Shown here one piece after another: positions 29,867-64,000 of a DNA stretch of 64,000 nt; the stretch's first letter is position 1; each line of letters opens with the position of its first letter. A program made the translations under genes and the position numbers. The stretch is taken from contig OX246746.1 in the NCBI GenBank assembly GCA_945910005.1, positions 28,533,230 to 28,597,229 of the forward strand. The letters run 5' to 3'. The DNA comes from Isoperla grammatica. Its lineage: Eukaryota > Arthropoda > Insecta > Plecoptera > Perlodidae. Under the pieces are notes generated by a model that saw only the letters and a list, made by a program, of their open reading frames with translations, did not search any database and was not told where the DNA came from.

Positions 29867-30549
29867 TAATAATTTTAATCTACTAAAATATTCGATATGA
29901 GCATGAGCACAAGCTCGTAGTACTAATGTAAGATACACTGTCTTCCTTGTGTTTGCTCTGAGACGAGTGCGCCATTATTGCTAATTGCCTCGCTAATAAT
30001 GCGCTGCCACACCCTGCATACACACACGTGCTTGGCGTCGAACTAAAAGCATCGCTGTCATAAAGATCCCCGCCGTCGTCCGGCGTGCCCCTCTGCAAAG
30101 CTGAGCATGTGGGACGGGGCGATAAGGTGGGTTTGTCCGTGAGGCTGCTAGCTAGGAAATGCTAGGGGCTACCTCACGAAGTGTGGCAGACTGACAGCAG
30201 AGAACGGAATTGCCCTCTTGGCAATACAGAATCAATAATGTTGATAATAAGAAGAATAATAATATCAGGAAAAATGTGAAAAGATAAATACATTTTTCAA
30301 AACAGTTTTAAATTTTTTAAATTTTTGAAGTCGATAAAATGACGAAAATCTGTGACAGGAAAAGCATCGGTACGTAAAGTAGGATGTTCTGGGTTTGATC
30401 CAAGCCGGGACACATTTTTTTTCAGGTCGTAAATGGTTACTAAACCGATAGAGCTAAATCGGGTCTAATCGAAGTTGTTTGGACCTAAATGTAGCAATTC
30501 ACTCTAGAGTTAATCAGCCCCCCTCGGAAAAAGTCTATCATTGAGGTGA

Positions 30550-30632
30550 GGTAAGGTAAGGTAAGGTAAGGTAAGGTAAGGTAAGGTAAGGTAAGGTAAG
30601 GTAAGGTAAGGTAAGGTAAGGTAAGGTAAGGT
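30550..30632. repeat. (GGTAA)n pentanucleotide repeat
   Basis: About 17 uninterrupted GGTAA units, all in phase. It differs from the TTAGGG telomere motif. Confidence 0.95.
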
Positions 30633-30888
30633 TCTTGAGATTAGTACCCATTGCTTCAATTATTGAGAGTAGTTTAGGAGTGGCTCAAGAGACAAACCCA
30701 ACAACCTGTGACCTTTTGAGCTCTAGTTTTCATCTCCATCCTTCGTTAGTATTGATAAAACAGTCAGGAAGGTGTTGTAGTTATCACCGTCAGAGTGCGC
30801 CGTAAGAAACTTCTCTTACCGACCACGTACAGTTCGCGAGTTGTCCGCCAGAGTGTCCGGGTTACGCGGGCGCGGGAAACACGACCAT

Positions 30889-30934
30889 GCGCAGCGCAGG
30901 TCGATAGTAGTGGGATAAACGACCTGCGCTGCGC
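30889..30934. other. 15-bp perfect GC-rich hairpin
   Basis: GCGCAGCGCAGGTCG, a 16-base loop, then the exact complement. It lies about 140 bp upstream of the candidate GLS first exon in a locally GC-rich block. It could be a regulatory stem or a tiny MITE remnant. Confidence 0.8.
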
Positions 30935-31075
30935 CGCGACACCCAAAATAGCACAATGGCGCACGTAGTGATTTCCTGAATGAGGTGCTCTGTTAAAGCT
31001 CACGTCTTATTTCTAGTAAAGTAGAGGATTTTTCGTTAACCGAATCAGTGCGGAGGTTTACCATTGTACTTGACA

Positions 31076-58552
<27,477 letters not shown>

Positions 58553-58905
58553 GTAAAACCACTGACCCACTCTGCTTCATGCAGTGTATTGTATCGAGAA
58601 ATAGTCAACGATCTTGGTAGTAAAAAGAGCAAGATTTCAATTTCAGTTAGAAACACTCACTAGTCACTTCCACTCTCTCGCATTAGGTACTGAATGTCAA
58701 GCATTCTTCCAAACGTTACGTCTAGTGAAAAGCTTGGCAGAGGATGTACGATATAATAATATGTGTCACAGTCTAAATATACAACTGATTTCCTAAATGT
58801 TTTTGGAATTATTAGAGATTCTCTAGAGAAATAATTACGTAGTAGACATATTGTATAGAGTTTGAAGCATATTAACTTATTGTTCTGTTAAATGCTACAC
58901 CTGCT

Positions 58906-59872
58906 AAGCGATCAGTACCAGTGTACCACCATGATGCAGCAAAATACTACCTGGGGGGTGAGTCTCGACTTCCTCGCGGAAACGAAACTTTCGACAGGCT
59001 GGAATCTATTCTTGACCAATCGGAACCATGTGGTGTGTTATTTTCCACAGTCTGCTAGCGGTGTATCAGTGAATCATAAAGGTGGCGGTGGATATTGTTA
59101 TTAAAGCATTATCATTTGTTCTGATAAACATGTCAAACGGGCACGAAGTTAACAATAAGTAAGCTAATACTTTATTACAACACATTATATTAGGTTCTAC
59201 TATACATTACATAGGCTAGGCTGTAGTACTACGTTATTAATGTAGGCCTGTTAATGTAGGCCTAGGCTTATAGTAGCCTAGTAATGGCCTAGACTAAAAG
59301 AGTTGGGCCTAGACCTAGGCTAGACCTAAACCACGTGATCTTCTGACGTCACTTTCGACTGTGGAAAGTAAATCCATCTGCAATTTGGGTGTCGGAATTT
59401 CATCATACAGACAAAAGTGACGTCAATTCATCACGTGGTGTAGTCCTAGCCCAAGTCTTGGCCCAACTCTTTGAGTCTAGGCAATTACTAGGCTACAATA
59501 AGCCTAGGCCTACATTAATAGGCCTACATTAGTAACGTAGTAATACAGCCTAGCCTACCTATATGATGTATAGAACCTAATATAATGTGTTGTAATAAAG
59601 TATTACTTACTTATTGTTAACTTCGTGCCCGTTTGACATGTTTATCAGAAAAATTAATGATAATGCTTTAATAACAATATCCACCGCCACCTGGATGATT
59701 CACTGATTCACCGCTAGTAGACTGTGGAAAATACTTAAAACACACCACATGGTTCCGATTGGTCAAGAATAGATTCCAGCCTGTCGAAAGTTTCGTTTCC
59801 ACGAGGAAGTCGTGACTCACCCCCCAGATAGGGGATTAGTATATGAGCTACTACTGGAAGCGATCAGTACCA
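58906..59872. repeat. ~880-bp inverted repeat between 15-bp direct repeats
   Basis: Arms 58951-59352 and 59417-59827 are inverted copies, about 90% identical by eye, around a ~64-bp spacer. Shared landmarks are CTGGGGGGTGAGTC, GACAGGCTGGAATCTATTCT, AGGTGGCGGTGGATATTGTT and a TAGGCC-rich inner part. AAGCGATCAGTACCA occurs directly at 58906-58920 and 59858-59872, just outside. No ORF of note. The whole unit looks like one large foldback insertion. Confidence 0.85.
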
Positions 59873-59885
59873 CCACAGATAAGGG

Positions 59886-60225
59886 CAGATATTGAGTCTT
59901 GTTGCGAACCCAAATAGACAAGAGCATGAACCATTAGTTGACATTTCAGAGTCAAAAACAGATGAATCAACATTAAGTGAGGCTCCAACAGCTGATATTA
60001 ATATTGAGGGACACATTCCACTCAAGTCAACTCCAACGATCTCCAAAAGAAAACTTCACCTGCTACTAGTAGAAGAACAGGAGAACAAAAGCTATGTGTA
60101 GTTTGTCAAGACCGAGGGAAGAATATAATTATATTTCTATGTCGCCGTGTCTGCTTATGCTCTGTTTGCTGTGGTACCACTATGCTATTTAATACTACGA
60201 GCAATGATGTTATAGTATGAGCTTG
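59886..60225 (+). pseudogene. RING-finger protein relic, frameshifted
   Basis: A first open stretch (59892-60101, acidic Ser/Thr/Glu-rich) gives way in another frame to GEQKLCVVCQDRGKNIIIFL CRRVCLCSVC (about 60080-60180). C-x2-C, then C-x-x-x-C-x-C-x2-C is the RING pattern of inhibitor/RNF26-like C-terminal fingers (CVVCxDR...LPCRHLCLC), but the zinc-binding His is Arg and the frames do not join. Probably a processed or decayed copy. Confidence 0.55.
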
Positions 60226-61209
60226 GTGTGATAATAATAAATGCACCATTTAGATTGCGTTCAAGAACCCGAAACAAGCCCTAACGAGCTATATACAATT
60301 TCACATTTTGTGATGTAATTTATTTTGTATCAAAAGATACAGCGAGTTAGATTTCTGTAATGTATAAATTCATAAAGGCCTACGCGCGGAGACAAGAAAG
60401 AACCATTTTGGTCTCGCTTTCAAAACTTTGATTCCCTATTACTCGCTAAGTGGCAGTAAAAGTCGTTATACAGCTCTTAGCTACTATTGGTAAAGTGTGT
60501 GAACCCGAATTAACACACAGTACATTTTATTTTATTTAACGATTATAAATAAAAATTCTGCATTCAATTTTTTGTCACATTCTTGCATTTTATTTAAAAT
60601 ACCAAACATAATGTTTATATTGTAATGAGTACATAGCAAAATTATCAAATTCCAAGAGTTTAAAATGTTCAAGTTTTATACGCCATTTTTTCCAGAAACA
60701 CACTGAGAATTTTGAGTTTTGGCTTTACTTTGCATGGTAATGTTCAAGCACTTTGATCGCTCTCTATATGCACCGAGTATTTGAATATAGCTGTAACACA
60801 CACTAAGCACAAGAAGCAACCACATTTCTTTGCATCGTCAATGTTGTGGTCCCAAACGGAAGACATTCAGTGAATTTCATTTGTGGAGATTGTCATATTC
60901 AATGAACCGCTTCAGTATAGTATTATAACACCGCGCTGATATTGTGTTAATTTCAGTTCATAATTTGTTTAGATTTAACAAAATTGCATTTGAGTTTTTA
61001 TTTCTCACTCAACGGTATGACAGTTCATGCTGGTTGTTGCCAATGGTTCTAAATGGGAGGGCCGAAATGAAATTCCTTGCCTAGCATGGTGATGATTTGC
61101 ATACCTTCTGCTGTTGCTTGGATCTCTGGTTTCTGCTGGTTGTTTTCAAATGTTTCTACTACCTCTACTTCTGGTTCGGGGTATCCTATTGGTTCCGTGA
61201 CTCGAATGT
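60226..61209. other. Downstream flank of the PACRG-like gene
   Basis: AT-rich, nothing recognised. On the minus strand it would hold the 3' untranslated region of the gene ending at 61210. Confidence 0.5.
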
Positions 61210-63411
61210 TTAACGCCTAACGTTTTTGACGTCAACACGTATCCTGAACAGTTTGAAAGTATTTTCTACCAATTTTCTTAGTGGAACTTTATCTGAATCT
61301 TGTTTAAATGGGTGTTCATCACAAATATAGTTATCTTTTCGAAACAGGTGAAGCACTGGAAGAATAAATTCCAAAGGTGTTTGTAGAACACCAATTAGCG
61401 TATCTTGTGGGCAAAATTTTGATAAGTCTTGTATTGCTAGTAAAGTGGACCAAACCATTTTTCTGTTTTGGGATTTCAAAGACAATTTGATGGGTGGAAT
61501 AAGCCGATGAATAACACATTTTATATCCTGCCAAGACATGAAAGGCAATATTTCGTGTATCGCCGTTCTTGCACAAAAGTTATATGGCTCTTTAACTTCT
61601 TTTAATCCATTGAAAAAAATCGGAAGATAAAGTTTGTAATTCAGTTTGTTAATGTCAAAAAGCCAAACAAGCCTGCTTATGTGTTGGTCCTCATATTCTA
61701 CGTACATTGGGAAATGACCGAAATCATAAAGATTTTGAAAGCTTGTCAAGGATTTTAGACTGCCCTTTGTATTACCTAATTTCTTTAAACGTTTAAACAT
61801 GCTATTGTCATTTGTAAAATATCTCTTCATGCGAGTTTGTTTTTCCTCACATGTCTCATTTCCTATCGAACTGCCACAACACCAATAATGACATGTTATC
61901 TTTTCACTTTTTGCTTTTTGCAATTTGGATTTTGATTTAATTTCTTTCAAGCAAATTTTTCTAGCTACAGGTCTTATATTCTGAGCTGCAGGATATCGCA
62001 TACAATGTCTTTCCTTCATTAACGGTTTATTTTGTTCTTCGAGTTCATTCCAATAGGAAATATTCTTCCCATTGTGCTTACGATATTTGTTTTTTGTTTT
62101 CTCTCGCCTACTACAGCGCCTATTAAAATGCAATTGCGTTTCACTTACGCTTCTCATTTTACCTTCATCAGACGCCGTATCATTATGGTCGACGAGAGGT
62201 CTTACATCATTTGGTAAGTGAAAGATAGGTACATCTTCATAGGATATACCGGGTATAATCCTTTCGTCGTAATCCTCAGTGTCTTGAGCTCTAAGTTGAT
62301 TTTGCATAACACGTGGTCTGTGTATGCATTCATGGTTTGCGCCTTGATTGAAGTGGCTGTCCTTGTGATTATCATCTTCATTGTTTATCATTCTTGGAAT
62401 TCTTATACCATAAGGAGCCTCCAGGTGTTGTTTGCTGTGTTTATATTCTATCAAGCGTCCATTTTTTTCGTCATAGGGTCTGGTATCTTCAACTCCAGGA
62501 GATCGCTTAACATGACAATAATGATGTCGATGCATGTCATTAAATTCTTCGTTCCGATTTGGGCTTGAATATTGATCTCCCTGGGAGTGAGAAAGATGTT
62601 TGTACCAATTTCCCCACTCTTCAGCAGCTTGTTCCTCATCACTAAATGGGCCTATACGATTTCTAGAGAGTTGGTTATCTTGCTTATTGCAATTCAAACT
62701 TTCATAACTAGTACTACTACTAGGAATTAGAGTAGCAATTTCATGATGATGCCTTGAGTCCACACTGCTTCTACTTTCATCGCTGCTGTTGCTGCTGCTG
62801 CTGCTGCTTCTCTTTTTAGAAGTAGAATTATTGGTATCGTGTGACGCAGCATAGCAAGAAACACGGTCTTTCTTAGATTCATATTTGTGCATTCGCTCAA
62901 ATTTAGACAACCTATCCTTTCCTGATATTTTACGTGTCTCCTTCGTTCTACGTTTGGACGTGATTTTGCTATCTTTATCGATGTAAAAACTCCTTCTATC
63001 AGTCCTTGTCTGTTTTTGAGGTAACCTGATTGCTGTGTTTTTTCGGTTCCTGAGCCGATCATATTTATTTTCATTGGGGTAATCTTTGATACTAAAACCT
63101 CTAGCATAAATATAAGGTGTGTTAAATCGGTTCTTGGGCCCTGTGAATTTTGCTCCTTTAGAAGACGTATATTTACCAGGCGCTATTTTCTCAGTAATAC
63201 TCAACTCGTAATCACTCGCAAAAGACACCATCTTATAACTTTTACACCTTTTTCTGTCTCTAGAAACTCGAGTAGTCTCTAATAATGGACCTCTAAAACT
63301 TGTCGGTGTAGGCATTTTGTGTTGTGCTACAGACGGCTGCAAGACCGCCCCCGTCCTGTCCCGTACCGTCTGTGGGTCCCGCTCTGGTGTTCTTTTTGCC
63401 CTTCTGGCCAT
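61210..63411 (-). CDS. PACRG-domain protein with long N-terminal extension, single coding exon
   Basis: 733 residues. The last ~177 match parkin co-regulated protein: FQNLYDFGHFPMYVEYED (human FRKFYERGDFPIALEHDS), then INKLNYKLYLPIFFNGLKEV ([20 protein letters not shown]), PYNFCARTAIHEIL, LIPPIKLSLKSQNRKMVWST and FILPVLHLFRKDN. PACRG is a helical-repeat protein at the inner junction of ciliary doublet microtubules. The first ~550 residues have no recognised domain: a basic N-terminus, an APGKYTSSKG segment, a poly-Ser run, then His/Asp/Glu-rich low-complexity sequence. I chose ATG 63411 (AGCACCATGG, ideal context) over 63444, because a strong acceptor (TTTCTTTGTTTAG) ends just upstream, implying a 5' untranslated exon. 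Ordinary PACRG is ~257 residues with introns, so this is a divergent, perhaps retrocopied, paralogue. Confidence 0.85.
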   Translation of the reverse strand: MARRAKRTPERDPQTVRDRTGAVLQPSVAQHKMPTPTSFRGPLLETTRVSRDRKRCKSYKMVSFASDYELSITEKIAPGKYTSSKGAKFTGPKNRFNTPYIYARGFSIKDYPNENKYDRLRNRKNTAIRLPQKQTRTDRRSFYIDKDSKITSKRRTKETRKISGKDRLSKFERMHKYESKKDRVSCYAASHDTNNSTSKKRSSSSSSNSSDESRSSVDSRHHHEIATLIPSSSTSYESLNCNKQDNQLSRNRIGPFSDEEQAAEEWGNWYKHLSHSQGDQYSSPNRNEEFNDMHRHHYCHVKRSPGVEDTRPYDEKNGRLIEYKHSKQHLEAPYGIRIPRMINNEDDNHKDSHFNQGANHECIHRPRVMQNQLRAQDTEDYDERIIPGISYEDVPIFHLPNDVRPLVDHNDTASDEGKMRSVSETQLHFNRRCSRREKTKNKYRKHNGKNISYWNELEEQNKPLMKERHCMRYPAAQNIRPVARKICLKEIKSKSKLQKAKSEKITCHYWCCGSSIGNETCEEKQTRMKRYFTNDNSMFKRLKKLGNTKGSLKSLTSFQNLYDFGHFPMYVEYEDQHISRLVWLFDINKLNYKLYLPIFFNGLKEVKEPYNFCARTAIHEILPFMSWQDIKCVIHRLIPPIKLSLKSQNRKMVWSTLLAIQDLSKFCPQDTLIGVLQTPLEFILPVLHLFRKDNYICDEHPFKQDSDKVPLRKLVENTFKLFRIRVDVKNVRR

Positions 63412-63444
63412 GGTGCTTTCTAAACAAAGAAAAGAAACATTCAT

Positions 63445-63600
63445 TTTAGCGTAGCGACGTTATGGTTATTAAATAACCATAACAGAATTAATAAGCAGAA
63501 TTCAGAACGGCATTCAACTAGGCCACAAATGCAACCATTGAAGAAATACAGGAAGTGAATGTTCATTCTAATCTAGGGGCTGTATATTTACTATTTCAAA
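63445..63600 (-). promoter_or_regulatory. Presumed upstream region of the PACRG-like gene
   Basis: Immediately 5' of the splice acceptor; contains intron and possibly the first untranslated exon. No promoter motif could be fixed. Confidence 0.2.
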
Positions 63601-63604
63601 CTTT

Positions 63605-63717
63605 AACTGTAGTGCATGGATATGACACTATCCGACTATGATGGACGCACAGCGCTCTATCTGGCCGAAGCAGAAGGCCATATCAAAACAACAAAGCAGT
63701 TTCCCTCACCGAATTAG
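63605..63717 (+). pseudogene. Decayed GLS ankyrin-exon-like segment
   Basis: The plus strand reads MDMTLSDYDGRTALYLAEAE then GHIK before diverging to a stop at about 63715. The human GLS C-terminus has MDMEQRDYDSRTALHVAAAE GHV at the equivalent place. Upstream bases TTTAACTGTAGTGC would give F-x-x-S in the frame one base off, so a frameshift separates it from the expected FALS lead. The in-frame TAG, the Tyr for His and Glu for Ala changes, and the lost continuation (VVKFLLE) point to a dead exon or partial duplicate. Confidence 0.5.
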
Positions 63718-64000
63718 ATTTTGTTCATGTGCACATTTATGAAGATTGTTCCCTTAAAGAAAAAAACATTTTTCTATTCGAAGGGTTCAGAAGATATACC
63801 CCAGATTATCCAAGGTTTGGCCTTTTAAACACCCCTCACATTCATCGACTACCTTTACATAATAACGTGTAAACTTATGTAGCTAAAGTGGTGTTGTAGG
63901 GTCATTTGAAAGGCAATTTTAAGCCATATAGATTAAGATCATGAAAAAACACAAGCTATTGCTACAAGAGTGTACAATGGTTCCTAGATATAGATCTTTC
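63718..64000. other. Right edge, nothing recognised
   Basis: AT-rich; the true GLS ankyrin exons, if present, would be expected beyond this edge. Confidence 0.4.

Noticed and set aside
62032..62568. Plus-strand frames with hydrophobic segments
   Set aside because: Antisense of the PACRG-like coding exon.

Overview
This window is nuclear DNA of a metazoan. It has intron-split genes with GT-AG boundaries, animal gene families, and a dense load of eukaryotic transposons (Penelope-like, hAT, piggyBac-like, Helitron-like, tRNA-derived SINE). TAGGCCTA-type palindromes and simple repeats are abundant. A marine invertebrate is likely, but the sequence alone does not fix the phylum. All genes and repeats below were read by eye; no search was run.

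Two host genes dominate. On the minus strand (742-23653) lies a complete adenylyl cyclase-associated protein (CAP/capulet) gene. Ten exons join with matching phases into one 1012-codon frame. The first exon is a 487-codon lysine/glutamate/serine-rich leader with an N-terminal cysteine cluster, so the predicted protein is about twice the usual CAP length. On the plus strand lies a kidney-type glutaminase (GLS) gene. Its nine certain exons (45619-58552) carry nearly the whole glutaminase domain, with the catalytic Ser-x-x-Lys and other active-site residues. Three upstream candidate exons (31076-31228, 33006-33100, 42785-42823) chain in phase and would add a mitochondrial presequence. Another candidate first exon sits at 40915-40964. 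The C-terminal ankyrin exons are not found intact; only a decayed ankyrin-like segment is seen near 63.6 kb.

A third gene lies on the minus strand (61210-63411). It is a single-exon ORF of 733 codons whose last ~177 residues match the parkin co-regulated (PACRG) family, behind a long unannotated basic/serine-rich N-terminus. A frameshifted RING-finger relic lies near 60 kb.

Region by region: 1-345, a 69-bp tandem repeat; 742-19134, CAP exons 2-10, whose last intron is packed with a hAT MITE, a broken Penelope-like retroelement, two very large palindromes with hammerhead-ribozyme-like cores, and a second Penelope endonuclease fragment; 10.3-15.9 kb, a CAP intron with a composite inverted repeat, a Helitron-like copy and a piggyBac-like remnant; 19-24 kb, a TTAA MITE, SINE pieces and the CAP leader exon; 24-31 kb, mostly unassigned AT-rich sequence with a LINE remnant and foldbacks; 31-58.5 kb, GLS, whose introns hold a 366-bp TTA run, a 1.4-kb satellite (103-bp unit), a 27-bp repeat array, a 57-bp minisatellite open in three frames, Helitron-like copies, two hAT elements with perfect 8-bp duplications and an intact SINE; 58.9-59.9 kb, an ~880-bp inverted repeat; 61.2-63.4 kb, the PACRG-like gene. 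CAP (actin turnover), GLS (mitochondrial glutamine to glutamate) and the PACRG-like protein (probable ciliary microtubule factor) have no evident shared pathway; their proximity looks like ordinary gene neighbourhood.
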